A program made the translations under genes and the position numbers. The notes under the pieces are model-generated. The model had not been told where the DNA came from. It saw only the letters and a program-made list of their open reading frames with translations, and ran no database searches. This document shows, piece after piece, positions 10,785 through 21,015 of a stretch of DNA of 64,000 nt; position 1 is the stretch's first letter; every line of letters starts with the position of its first letter. This DNA comes from Emiliania huxleyi CCMP1516 (taxonomy: Eukaryota; Haptophyta; Isochrysidales; Noelaerhabdaceae), in the NCBI RefSeq assembly GCF_000372725.1, contig NW_005200204.1, positions 113,132 through 177,131 on the forward strand, written 5' to 3'.

Positions 10785-12917
10785 TGGGCGGGTGAGGCCT
10801 CGCGGGCGGCGGGGAGCGTCCCTCAGCATCGACGTGTCAATAGGGCTCGAGTGCGAGTCGCTGCTCTCGTACCTTCAGAACAAGTTGCTGCTCTTTTGCG
10901 GGAGCAACGGCGAGCACGACGGACCTTGAGGCCAGCCACCGGTTTCCCTGTGCGTGGGACGCAGCGAGGTGCGACGGGCGCGCTTGGGCGGTGACCGCGC
11001 GGGGCAGGATTGTGCGGTTGGAAAGCGGGCGACGACCGGTGGGGGAAAGAGAGGAGAGAACGCGGTGTGGGTCGTGAGGGATCCGGCCGTGTCGCGTGTG
11101 ACTCGTGTGCCGCGACGCGCGAGCTCCTTGCGTCCCGGGGCCGGGCTCACAGCGAGGAACCAAGAAAGCAGAGAATGTTATATGTTATATGTTCTTGTCT
11201 TGCACACGCGGCTCCCCCCTACACAGAACACACGGCTCACCGACGGCGGGTCTGCACAATGACATTGAAAAAAAAAAAATTGCTAACGCGAAAAACCGGC
11301 ACACCAATCTCCCTTCCTCTCCCTATCCTTTCTTGGAGCTCTAGAGTCCACACCCCCCTGCCCCGGGATCGCGTACAAGCTGAGGCTACCGTAGGCCACA
11401 CTAGCGTCGCTGGGGGTTCCCTGCCCTAGATGGGAAGCTGGCCGCTGATCCGAAGACCGACTGCACCAGGGCGCCTAGATATACTCAAGGTGAGCGAGGG
11501 TGAAGTTACGCCTTAAATGCCTGTCTCTCTACTGTGGACCTTACTCCGAGCTCGACGGCTCCTCCTATTCCCCCACCCCCCCTCCCCCCCCACTCTCTCC
11601 GAGTAAGGGCGTGCGCTACGTCCCCAAGGGGGGGGGGACGTGGGGGGGAGGTGTGACTTTTAGGTTGTAGCGTTTGGGTTTTTGTGGGGCACCCAAACGG
11701 TTTCGGTTTTCCTCCTTGGTGCCCCGAGTAGAGCGCGATCTCCCCTGGAGTCTGTCGCGCCCGTTCTGTCTAAGCTCGAGGTTCAACCTTCCAGTTGATC
11801 CTTATCGGACTGGTGAGGTCTGCCTAGCCGTCGTAGTGTAGTGCCTGGGGTGCGTCTGCGTCGGTGCTACACACACTCGGCAGGACGCTGCTGTAAATCG
11901 TTGCTGCTGGTCGTCGCTGTTTGTTAAACGATTTTCGCCACATGGTGTTTTTTCTTTTTATGCTTATGGCAGTAAAAAGAAACGGAAACGTGTGCGGCAG
12001 GCGCGGGCTCGGTCGATATCCCATACTTCGACTCACATCTTCACTGCTGCGGTGTGTGCCCGGGGAGGCGCGGCGGCGGGGTGCATTGAGAAGGTCTCAG
12101 AATGCAGAGAAGCTGCAGGCGTGCAGAGGCGCGCGCTGCAGTTTCTCTGATCGGGCTGCTGGCGGTGTGCGCGAGACGGCGTGGTGAGGCGTGAGGCAGG
12201 CTATTGTAGTGGGGTGCGGGCTGCGTCTAAGCGTATGCGTGCACATGGTGCTGTATGCTGTGTGTGCAGGCAGGCTGACAGGCTGTGCACAGCAGACTGG
12301 GCGGATGAGCGAGCGCGCGTGCGGGCGTGCGTGCGCGCCTGGGCCTGCGCGGTGCCGTCGCACTCGCGGCGCGTCCTAGTACAGCCGCTTGTGGGATGCC
12401 AGAAGCAGTCTGCAGAGCCTGCACAGGGCGCAAAAAGGCGCAGGTGTGCTGGTGAGGTGTGCTGCGGCGCGCGCGTCGCGGCGTGAGTGGATATGCGGCT
12501 TGCTCTGGTAGTGCGAGGGGCGCGCAGCTGGTGCGGGCGGCGCGGGACGGCCATGGGGCGCCAGCACAGGGCAGACGCACATGGCACAGCTCTGAAATGG
12601 CGCTGCGCGTGTTTGCGTGCGCGCGGGGACGTACGCGCAGTTTTCACGCGGTGTGCGTGGAGAAGGGCATGAGAGGCGCCGGCCGCGCGTGTGTTGTCGT
12701 GTGGGAGTTCGGAGTATGCCCGGAGGGCGGGGTGGTTTAGGGCGACTAGACTTCGCACTGGCGCCGGAGGCCCCAGATATGAAGAAAAGTCTGCACAATG
12801 ACATTGATTCACGAATGATCAGAGACGTTCAGACATGCGTCGCATATCACACTGTCGACGGGAAAGGGACCCCCGCGACCTGTTCGCTGCGTGGATGGGG
12901 CAGGTGAATGCGCAAGC
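10785..12917. other. gene-free region bounded internally by a 19-bp direct repeat
   Basis: No gene is supported. The 19-bp word GTCTGCACAATGACATTGA occurs at 11250-11268, followed by a run of A, and again at 12789-12807. The 1.5 kb between them includes C-runs and G-runs (11560-11660) and a purine/TG-rich part with long biased frames on both strands. This could be an old insertion with its target duplication. Confidence 0.45.
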
Positions 12918-14669
12918 TCAGTAGTGATACGCCGCCTCGAGCGACGAGGGGACGGCCGAGCTGCGCCCACGTTTTGGCCGGGTGCTGCCTCGGCTGCGGC
13001 GCGGCTGCGGCTGCGGTTCGCGGCGCGGCATGGGACCGCTTGCTGGCGCGGGGGCGGCGCCTCCTCCGGTGGTAAACGAGCGGCCGCCCTGCACGTTCAC
13101 CCTCACGCCGGGAGGAAGGCCAGCCGTGAGGCGCTGCAGCACGTCGGGAGGGGGCCCACTCGACCCCATCCGCCCCGGGATCATACCCGGCATGAAGCCC
13201 GGCACGAAGCCCATCCCTCCCATCATCCCCGTCGCCATCATCTCTCGCATGAAGCCGTGCACCCCACCCTCGCCATCCTCGTCCTCGTCGTCCTCGTCGT
13301 CCTCCTCGTCGCCCTCCTCCTCGCCCTCCTCCTCAGAGCCGTAAGGGCTGCCGCCAAAGCCCCAGTCGCCGCCAGCCGCCTTGCGGACCTTGCAGCGGCT
13401 TCGCACCTGAGGCTCGAGCGAGCTCAGACGGAACCCGTCCATGTTGGTGGCGTCGATCGTCACGCGTGGAAGGCTTGCGTCTGCCACCGATGCGCCGAGG
13501 AGCTCCGCCTCCGCCGCCTCCGTCGCGCCGTCCGCCTTCTTCTGGTAAAGCTCCGACACGTGCTCCTGCAGCACCTCTTCATACGCGTCGAACTCGTCCA
13601 TCATGTCGCTCATGTCGTCGCCAGCTTCGAAGACGAAATCGCCGCCGCCGCTGGGCGGCTCGGCGGCCACTTGCCACTTCTCGCCCTTCTCGATCCATCC
13701 GCGTCGGCGCGCCTCCTTGGTCAGGGCTTTGACGTTCGTCTGGTCGCGCCAGCGCCTGTCCTCGGCCCGCGCCTCCTCGCGCGCCGCCTCCTCCGCTGCG
13801 AGCTTCGTCGCGAGCAGTGCCTCGACAGTCGCCACGCTCGCGCTCGGCAGGTTGCGCAGCTTGAAGGCGCGCAGTTCGTACGCTGCCTGCAGCGAGACCT
13901 CGCGCAGCTTGGGCGCGTAGAGGATGTCAAGGTGGCTCGTGCACTCGGAGCGGTGCAGCCGCAGCGAGGTGAGCGACGGCAGCACAGCGTAGTTGCAATC
14001 GCCCAGGCAGCGGAACTTGTAGCTGGTGACGACCTCGAGGCGGGGGCAGCGGCTGAGCGAGAGGCCAAACTGGCCCGCGTCGATGTGCCGCTCACCGAGC
14101 ATCGTGTGCTCCGCATCGAGGACGCGGAGCCGCGGCAGTGCCAGGTGGAAGGGGCAGCACTCGCCTTGGACGTTGGACAGCTCGAGATGTTCGAGCCGCG
14201 GCGTGTTCTGCTCGGTGAAGGAGATGCTCCGCAGCCCGACGCACGTGAGCTGCAGTCTAGTGAGCTCGGGAAAGTGCACGCCATCGGCGGCGAAGTCGAG
14301 CTGCTCTTCGGGCTCGTCGGAGTACTCACACTCCGGCCCGATCATCAGCTGTTCCAGCTGCGGGAATCGGGCGGAAATGCGCTTCAGCTCGTCCTGCGTG
14401 GGCTGCTCGTCGAGCTCCAGAGTCGTCGTGCTGGTCGGCAGCGCATCCCATCCGGAGGCCGCCTCGCGCATGTAGTCGCCCCTGCATATGGGGCACTTCT
14501 TGCCCTTGATTGCCTCCTCGCAGCCGGCGCAAACCACCCACGATCCGGCGGTGCAAGTGCTGCAGTGGTGTGCGCCTTGGCCGGCGGGCGGAACGTTCAT
14601 GCAGATCACGCACGCGGGCGTGTCGGCCGTGGCCTTCGGCTTGGCCTTGGTCTTCGACTTCGTCGGCAT
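12918..14669 (-). CDS. RING-type zinc finger protein with leucine-rich repeats
   Basis: About 583 residues from MPTKSKTKAKPKAT, chosen because an upstream in-frame methionine adds only low-complexity sequence. Residues about 18-64 hold a RING-like finger (CVICMNVPP, then CSTC, CAGC and CPICRGDY). Degenerate leucine-rich repeats follow (FPQLEQLMIG, FPELTRLQLTCVGLRS, TPRLEHLELS, LPRLRVLDAEH, LPSLTSLRLHRSE, APKLREVSLQAAY). The C-terminal third has a basic helix, an acidic run (EEEGEEEGDEEDDEDDEDED) and a Gly/Met-rich segment (MMGGMGFVPGFMPGMIPGRM). It is probably an E3 ubiquitin ligase in which the LRR selects the substrate. The opposite strand is open over the same span, but only because of GC bias. 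Confidence 0.8.
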   Translation of the reverse strand: MPTKSKTKAKPKATADTPACVICMNVPPAGQGAHHCSTCTAGSWVVCAGCEEAIKGKKCPICRGDYMREAASGWDALPTSTTTLELDEQPTQDELKRISARFPQLEQLMIGPECEYSDEPEEQLDFAADGVHFPELTRLQLTCVGLRSISFTEQNTPRLEHLELSNVQGECCPFHLALPRLRVLDAEHTMLGERHIDAGQFGLSLSRCPRLEVVTSYKFRCLGDCNYAVLPSLTSLRLHRSECTSHLDILYAPKLREVSLQAAYELRAFKLRNLPSASVATVEALLATKLAAEEAAREEARAEDRRWRDQTNVKALTKEARRRGWIEKGEKWQVAAEPPSGGGDFVFEAGDDMSDMMDEFDAYEEVLQEHVSELYQKKADGATEAAEAELLGASVADASLPRVTIDATNMDGFRLSSLEPQVRSRCKVRKAAGGDWGFGGSPYGSEEEGEEEGDEEDDEDDEDEDGEGGVHGFMREMMATGMMGGMGFVPGFMPGMIPGRMGSSGPPPDVLQRLTAGLPPGVRVNVQGGRSFTTGGGAAPAPASGPMPRREPQPQPRRSRGSTRPKRGRSSAVPSSLEAAYHY

Positions 14670-15221
14670 CTTAGGGCTCGGTGGGGGTGACTGAAATGTC
14701 CGCCGCGGGCTCCTACAGGCCTGCACACCTCACTATCGCGCCATTTTTTGGCGCCTGGCGGCGGGTGGGGGGGGGGCAGGGCGCACGCTATTAGCGCCAT
14801 CGCCATGCATGGTGCTGCAAGCAGCGCCGGGCGACGCCCGACGGCGGCTTACCGCCTCCCGGTCCCCCTCGGCACACCTCCGCTGCTTAATGTTTGATTG
14901 ACGACTCGAACCCGTCCTTACAGCTTACTTAGTCTTAGACCTTACCCGTGATGCGTGAAGCTTCCCCGCGCGCGGGTTACCCCGCACACGGGTCAGCCTG
15001 CCAGCCACGTATCCACGCAAGCGTGGTCCGCGCGCACATGGCATGCAGGCGTTCGCCAGACAGCGCAGTCCGCAGAGGCTAGGCGACCGACCGGGGTCCG
15101 TCCGGGGAAGGACTAGCTCAAGGGCAACAAACACAGCGTCACCAGCCGTTGGCGCGCAGAACGAGTCTGTCTGCGGCCCCCGGCTGGGACGAGTGCGCAA
15201 CGCGGCCGAAACCCGCTCAAT
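14670..15221. other. intergenic region
   Basis: Contains a G-run (14766-14776) and a GC-rich inverted stretch at 14829-14850. A GACTCGAACCC word on the minus-strand sense of a tRNA B box at 14902 does not fold into a tRNA. No gene is seen. Confidence 0.4.
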
Positions 15222-16185
15222 ATGGCCGGCAGCTCGTGCTGCCGGCCGGCGGGGTTGGTTGGGGAGTACGGCACCGCCCCTCGTCGGGAGGCGCCAAAGT
15301 TGCGGACTCGCTGTCTCGCTGTCTTTCGCATGAGTCGAGTCCCTCAGCTGTGCCAGACCGGCGTGCCAGATCAGGCGGGCGCCGTCTGCTGCAGTCCTGC
15401 TTGCGGCCCGTGCGGCGGACGCGGCTGCTCCAGGCGGCCGGGTGGGGCCAGCCTTTGTTGCAGACCAGCCATTCTGCGAACGCAACGCCTTTGCAGCAAA
15501 CCTGTAGACGTAGCGTGCATCTTGAACAGCGGGTATCTGCCGGCAGGCATGAATGAGAGCCACCGTCCTCGATTCTCTACTTCAGAGATTGACACCGATC
15601 AAGACACGGAGGATGTGCCGGAGGATGTGACTGCCATTGAGGCCGCACGCGCCAAGGTGAATTGGCAGTGTCAGCTGGGCAGCACACCATCCAGGGGTAA
15701 CTTCCACTCCTGCCTTGTCAGGTTGATGTCCCGTTCTATCTCTACGAAGGGCCGGCCTTTGACGACGGAAGCTGGTTCGTGCCCTGCTCACGCGGCGCCA
15801 ACAGGGCTGCGTACAGCGAGGACCAGTACTCCGGAGAGCTCTTCTTTCTCCGACAGCTCCGGACGCACCGCTGGCGGACGCGCGACCCTGAGAGCGCCCT
15901 GCTCTTTGTCGTGCCTCTCTACGCAAACGCAGCGCTGCAGCCGATCGTCAAGGGCTCCGCGTGCAATGGAACGCACTTCCAAGTCCTGTTTGACGCCACC
16001 GCTGCTGCCGTCGCCAGCACGCCTAACTGCGGGGGCGCCCCTCGGCCACACGTGTCCAGCGCCCGCCGAGTTGTTGAGACTTTCTCATTTCTCACAACAC
16101 TGGAAAGACCTGCCCCTTGCACGCCGGGCACGGCCTTTCGGTTCGTGAATGGTCGGTGCGAGTCGTGCTACCAGTCCTCGGCCTT
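15222..16185 (+). CDS. exostosin-like (GT47) protein with Cys-rich module, truncated
   Basis: Two exons are clear. Exon 1 (to 15656) contains the cysteine module AVCCSPACGPCGGRGCSRRP then GGASLCCRPAI, a pattern of clustered CC and CGxC pairs seen in secreted algal proteins. A GT-AG intron at 15657-15721 joins in phase 0 to exon 2 (15722 on), which opens with VDVPFYLYEGPAFDDGSWFV and continues ESALLFVVPLYAN. This is the N-terminal part of exostosin-family glycosyltransferases (YxxP, ExxLFFVPxYxN). After LTTLERPAPCTPGTAFRFVN the frame meets a GTGAGC donor at 16186. The C-terminal donor-sugar half of GT47 is not found before the next gene starts, so the gene is truncated or its remaining exons are unrecognised. 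The start is uncertain because an upstream signal-peptide exon is likely. Confidence 0.6.
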
Positions 16186-16403
16186 GGTGAGCAGTCACAT
16201 CCGCTTTCCTCCCGCTGTGATTCTGTGTGAGCTCTGTGTCTTGTTTGCCAACAATACACCTAACACTGGAAAGAGGCAGGGCGTTCCGGAACTGGGCCCG
16301 CGAAACTTCCCCTCACCGCTCGGAGCCGGAACCCGCCGAGCTTGGGCCTGCTTTGCTCGTGGCCTGACAGCCCGCGCAAAGCCGGCTGCGTACACGCGCA
16401 CAC

Positions 16404-18073
16404 GTGCCTGGCATGAAGCGCCCATCCGCCTCCAAGGCCGCCTCCTCGTCGCCGCAAAAGAAGGGCAAGGGCGACGCTCCTCCGCGTCTCGGCTTCTATG
16501 ACTTTGTCGCCGAGCGGCAGGCCGTGCTGCAGCGGCGGCGGCGCGGGCTCGACGCGTCCGAGTGGACGTCCGACCCGATCCTCGCAAAGGCCCGCTTCTG
16601 CAACATCGATCGCAAGGATGACGCGGTGACGCGCGAGCTGCTCACCGAGCTCGAGCGGCCGTCCTGGAAGCTGCCGCAGCAAGTCATGCTCGCCGCTGCG
16701 CTGCGCTTCACCGGCAGCCGTCGCGGCGAGGCGCAGCGGCTGGCGCGGCTCATCGACGAGGACGTGGGCGGCGGCGCGCTGGCGGCCGCGCTCGAGAGCA
16801 ACGACATCAAGTGCGGCGTCGGCACCTACCAGATGACGCTCAACCGCCGGCAGGTCGGCTCGCGGATCGCGTCCCTCGGAGCGGCAGTCGCGGACCGCGT
16901 GAGCGAGCAGGGCGCGTTCGGCGACATGGCCGAGGCGTCCGACTTTGTGGCCGAGGCGATGACTTTCGGCGCGCGGCCGCAGTTCTCCGCCAACGAGACG
17001 GCCAAGGCCTTCGCCCGCGCCGGGCGTCCTAGAAAGCCGCAGAAGATTGTACCAGCGTGTGGGGGTGTGCTGTGTTAGGACCTCGCGTACGTGCCGGGCG
17101 TCTTCAGCGAGGACGCACTCTCCCGCTGCCGGCTCGGGCCCGGCGCCCGCAAGGCCCTCTAGATGCGCACAGCCTGCCGATGCAGCAGCAGCCCGCAGCC
17201 TCCAGAGGTGCAGCTCTTCAGGCCTCTCGCGGCAGCACACCGCCCTCCTGCGCTTCACTCGGCCGGCAGCGGCATGCATGTGGGCGGGTCGGCTCGCCGC
17301 GCCTGCCCAGCAGCACAGGCACACGCACAGGCACAGGCACAGGCACAGGCACACACACACACACACACGGCCTCCCGCGGATTGCGTTGCATGCGGCAAC
17401 ATCGATTCTGCCACCGTCCGCTTGCAGCTGTCGCCACCCCGCCCACCCCTCCCCGTGCGTGTGTGCCGGGCAGGCAAAGGCCTCGCGCTGGTCCGGAAGC
17501 TCGACGAGGAGCGAGACACTTCCGAGAACTCTCCTCGCCTCCCTCCCGCCGCACACACACCCGCCACGCACCAAACCGACACGCAAGGCGAGACACGTCC
17601 GCGACACGTCCGCGACACATCCGCGATACGCATGTCGCGGCACGTCCACGGCACGTCCACGGCACTTCGACGACGCCGTCCATGACTTGTCCCCGCAGGG
17701 GCTGCCCACCCGTCCATGACACGTCCATGACTCGTCCCCGCAGGGGCTGCCCACCGACGACGAGGAGGCCGTCAAGCAGGTCTGCGAGCGGCTGCGCCGC
17801 ACGGAGCGGGAGGGGCTCGGCGAGGATCGGCTCGAGTGGATGCAGGCGAAGGACGCAGCCGAGATGGAGCCCTCCGCCCTGCACCCTCCCCCCCCCCCTT
17901 CCCGAGCTTCCTCCCCTCCGGTGTGCGCGCAGGCCATCGACGTCGAGCAGGCGCTGTGCGAGTTTGCAAAGTACGAGGCGTACCGCTCGACCGGCATCAC
18001 GCCGATGAAGCGGTTCAGCCCCGCCACGGGCACGGAGACGCCGGCCGCGGCGAAAGCCGAGGCCGCCGCCTGA
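16404..18073 (+). CDS. 5-hmdU DNA kinase helical-domain protein (alpha-glutamyl/putrescinyl-thymine pyrophosphorylase clade 3-like)
   Basis: Four or more exons give a coherent protein. Exon 1 (16404-17048) has a basic tail, then GFYDFVAERQAVLQRRRRGL and DPILAKARFCNIDRKDDAVT, which match the family's F-x-F-x-x-E-R and DPIL...RFxNxxRxxDxVT core. Exon 2 (17079-17148) gives DLAYVPGVFSEDALSRC and GPGA. Exon 3 (from 17473) gives KGLALVRKLDEER across a GC-AG intron. Exon 4 (17744-18073) ends AIDVEQALCEFAKYEAYRST, the family's CEFxKYxR-like signature. In phages and bacteria these proteins act on 5-hydroxymethyl-dU to build hypermodified thymines; eukaryotic clade 3 members are uncharacterised. The first intron would be only 30 bp (17049-17078). 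The last intron region carries tandem CATGACACGTCC-type repeats. The gene is convergent with the sulfatase, 123 bp away. Confidence 0.7.
17310..17368 (+). repeat. CACAGG/CA microsatellite in intron
   Basis: Alternating CACAGG units followed by about nine CA units, inside the second intron of the thymine-modification-type gene. A reverse-complement equivalent, CTGTGC(CTGTGC)n, lies at 25365-25405 in an intron of the NUDCD3-like gene. Confidence 0.9.
17585..17743 (+). repeat. introner-like tandem repeat, GACACGTCC family
   Basis: Repeated words CGACACGTCCG, CCACGGCACGTCC and CCATGACACGTCC lead into TGTCCCCGCAG. The stretch GTCCATGACTTGTCCCCGCA at 17681 is followed by GGGGCTGCCCACC, and both reappear about 44 bp downstream, so the 3' splice site and the first 12 coding bases of exon 4 are duplicated. 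Only the second copy continues into the coding frame. Confidence 0.85.
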
Positions 18074-18196
18074 CGGCGACCCACACGCGCGTGACGCGGA
18101 CAACTCGGGGCTCTCTTGCCGCAGGACCTGACTGAGTTCCATGCTTTTTTTCAGCGCCGGCGGCGCGATTAGATTCTTGCAGTTCGGTGGCCGCCT

Positions 18197-20618
18197 TCAG
18201 ACGATGTGGTACCCAGTTTTGGGGGGTGTACTTGAGATTGGATGAGTGGAGAGCGGGGTGGCCCGCCACAAGCACAACGACCCCTGGACCTTGCGACTCC
18301 GCCGCTTTCCTTTGCGCAGCCACTCGGCGCGTTCCCATCGTGTCGCGTTTGGCGACGACGCAAGTGTCACATCCCACTCTTGCAGCACTAGCCGGAGCAG
18401 CCACCATCGCACCGCCGCAGCGGAGTCAGAGTAGGCGAGATTGCGCATCTCACCAGGGTCTGCATGCATATCAAAGAGAGCCTCATCAATCAAACGCAAT
18501 GGCGGCTGTGCTGATAGCCCCTCGACCGCTCCGCCACTGACATCACCACCATCGTTGACACCGTCGTTGACACCGTCGTTGACACCGTCGTTGACACCGT
18601 CGTTGACAACGTCGTTGACACCGTCGTTGACACCGTCGTTGACACCGTCGTTGACACCGTCGTTGACACCGTCGTTGGCAATGCTTCTGCGTGCACCATT
18701 GTCTCTGACAGAGCTCGGAGGCTGTGGATGTCGCAACGTGAGACGCAATACCCCCACAAACGTGCCAATATACGCCCAGCCTCGTGTGCGGACGCTCAGC
18801 TGCACAACGGGGCCGACAGTCGGCGTGCGCGTGAAGCCAGGCGGCCGTCCATCGTATGGTTGGTTGAGCATCGCACACCCAAGCCCGCAAGGCAGGTGTA
18901 GTTCGCTCCGCACGTAGCGCCAAGCACGTGAGGTTGGTCGCTCATGGCGGATTGGGAGTGGTGGCGGTTGCAAATGAGTAGAGGGTGGCCTGCTCGACGT
19001 CGACCTTCTGATTAGCCACGGCCACAGGGAGCGGCCTCCAATGTCACAAACGTCCCTGTGCGCAACCGACATTCTCACGGGTGGGCATGCAGAATTGCGC
19101 AGCACTGCACACGCGCACATGCCATCACAGTGCAAAGGCATGTGTGCACAGCCAGCCATTTACCCACCCACCCGCACCCACAGATGTATATATGCATACG
19201 TCGGCTGTGAGAGGTGCACATATGCATATGGCGGCTGTGAAGGGTGCTCACATGCATGCGTTCGCCAAGGGAGGGGCGGCTAGGAGGATTGAGAGGCACC
19301 ACCACCACAGGCAGAGCTCAGACCTACCTTCCGCCTCTTTTCCACTCGCCAAGGGTCGTGTGAGAAGATACATGTGCCCTTCACCTCGTCGGAAGCCCCC
19401 TCCACTGCCATGAGCATCACCACTGCTATGAACATCTTCTACCCCCCGACCGCCGCCTCCACTGCCTCCTCTGCCCCCTCCCCTGCCCCCTGAGGCGACC
19501 CGGGATCGTCTGTACGGGCGAGTCGGGGTGCGGGGGACTCCCCACATGCTTAGGAGGGTGGGTAGGAGGTCAACTGCCTCCACCAGCTCATCGATCACCG
19601 CCGGCGCTCGGCCTGGGAGAGCAATGATCAGTGGGACCCTCACCGTCTCGTCGTACAGATTGTACTTGCTCCATCGGCCGTGCCCCCCCAAAGAGAAGCC
19701 ATGATCGCCGTGTAAAACAACTGCGGTGCGGCGCGTGAGGTTGAGCACCTCAAGCGCCCCAAGCAGAGCGCCCACCGTACCGTCGACGTGCGAGGCGCAC
19801 GCGTAGTACGTACCGATGGCTCGCCGCTGCTCATCGGCCGTGGCCGCCTGCCAGAAGTCGTAGTTGGTCCACGTCACGAGTGGTGGGAGGTGCTCGGTCC
19901 ATCGTCCTGCGGGCGCATGCGCTGCCTTCCTGATGATGGGCACCACCTCCTCGTGGCACACCCGCACACGTGGTCGCGGCGTCACGTGCGTTTCCACAAG
20001 TCCTACTCCAAGGTAGAATCGCCGGCTCGCACGCGCATAGCTCACCAACCGCGCGATGGCTACGCGTGCCCGGTAATTGTCAGCGCTGTACGCGCCCGCA
20101 GGCCTCAGCACAAAGGCGGCGGCTTCAGATACTGCAGTGGGCAAGTCGGCTGGCAGTGTCACCGGCGCCGCGTCAAAACCCATGGCATCGTGGTCGCATG
20201 CGATGTGGAAGAGCTTCGAGCCGCTCGCGCACGCGATGGATGCCTCCGGTGCGGCACCGCGCAGAAAGTCGACGAGTGTGGGGATCCCTGCGGGGACTGT
20301 TGTCCTGAACGCGTCCTCGTTGGTGAGCACCCGTGTCGTCGACGGGCGGCGACCAGTCATAAACGACGAGCGGCTAGGGTTGCAGATGGGCGACTGGCAG
20401 TAGGCACGGCGAAACAGCACACCGCGTGCAGCGAGACGCTGGAGGTTTGGCGTGTGCGGGTCGGAGGCAGCCAGTGCATCCGTGGCGGATGCAGCTGCGC
20501 CTGCCGGTGGAAGCGGTGCACTCGGCGCAGCGAAGAGCGGCGAAGCGAGGGGCGAGAAGTCCTCCAAGACGATGTGAAGAATGGAGAGTTGCACGGGCTC
20601 TAGCGTCGGCCCCGCCAT
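18197..20618 (-). CDS. sulfatase, iduronate-2-sulfatase-like
   Basis: Exon 1 (20618 to about 19520) encodes LSILHIVLEDFSPL at the position of the usual metal-binding N-terminus, where the normal DD pair appears as ED. It continues with NLQRLAARGVLFRRAYCQSP and the formylglycine signature CNPSR, then the metal/active-site segment VVLHGDHGFSLGGHGRWSKY and TVRVPLIIALPG. The order matches iduronate-2-sulfatase-type enzymes that remove sulfate from glycans. Later exons give DIGGRSLWPWL and VRTRGWAYIGTFVG, and the C-terminal EALFDMHADPGEMRNLAYSD, which is the family's LYDLxxDPxExxNLA element. Between the last two lies an in-frame 12-bp minisatellite encoding NDGV repeats. No signal peptide is obvious at this start. 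The intron at about 19060-19510 is compositionally simple. Splice sites were not all resolved. Confidence 0.85.
18551..18676 (-). repeat. 12-bp coding minisatellite (NDGV repeats)
   Basis: About ten copies of GTTGACACCGTC with one GACAAC variant. Read on the minus strand they encode (NDGV)n in the sulfatase frame just before the conserved C-terminal LFDMHADPGEMRNL. Copy number should vary between strains. Confidence 0.9.
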
Positions 20619-20821
20619 TGGGGAGGCGTGAAGCCCGCGCCAACTCTCAAAATTGTTTTATCTTTTTTGCGGGGCGGGGTTGTGGGGTGGGGAGGGATGT
20701 CGGGGACGACGGGGTGGGGCGGGGCGGGCGCCGGAGTGGGAGTGGTGTGACTGCTCCTGTGGTGGGGGCGACGGCTTCTGAGGAAGCCGTCGCCCGCGCC
20801 TTGCCTGTCGCGCGAATCGTA

Positions 20822-21015
20822 AAAAAGAAAGAAAACAGACAACCCAAGGGAGGGATGGGAGGACGGCACGCCGCCACCACACAGGGATTTTAAGGAGAGG
20901 GGTGTGGTGCGCTAGCCGTCGCCCACCCTTGGGCGTCCGCCTCTTCCTATCGTAATAAATAAATAAAACGGGCACGCCAAACGAGGGGTGGGAGAAGGAC
21001 AGGGTCCCCACCTGC
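20822..21015 (+). repeat. dispersed repeat, left part (split by foldback element)
   Basis: Two linked modules: AAAGAAAGAAAACAGACAAC, GGGAGGGATGGGAGGACG, GATTTTAAGGAGAGG (20822-20910), then ACGGGCACGCCAAACGAGGG and GACAGGGTCCCCACCTGC (20960-21015). The second is matched at 36800-36850 and inverted at 39540-39600. The consensus continues ACGAGCAGGAT, which here is found only at 21910, on the other side of the foldback element. Confidence 0.8.

Noticed and set aside
12891-14690. 599-codon open frame on the plus strand opposite the RING-LRR gene
   Set aside because: It mirrors the real minus-strand gene, has no domains and is rich in Ala/Arg/His, as expected from GC-biased antisense translation.
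14890-14960. tRNA on the minus strand suggested by GGGTTCGAGTC
   Set aside because: The T-stem does not pair and no acceptor stem was found.
20640-20765. G-quadruplex or regulatory element in the GGGG-rich stretch downstream of the sulfatase start
   Set aside because: The stretch is G-rich, but similar runs are common throughout the window and nothing specific marks it.
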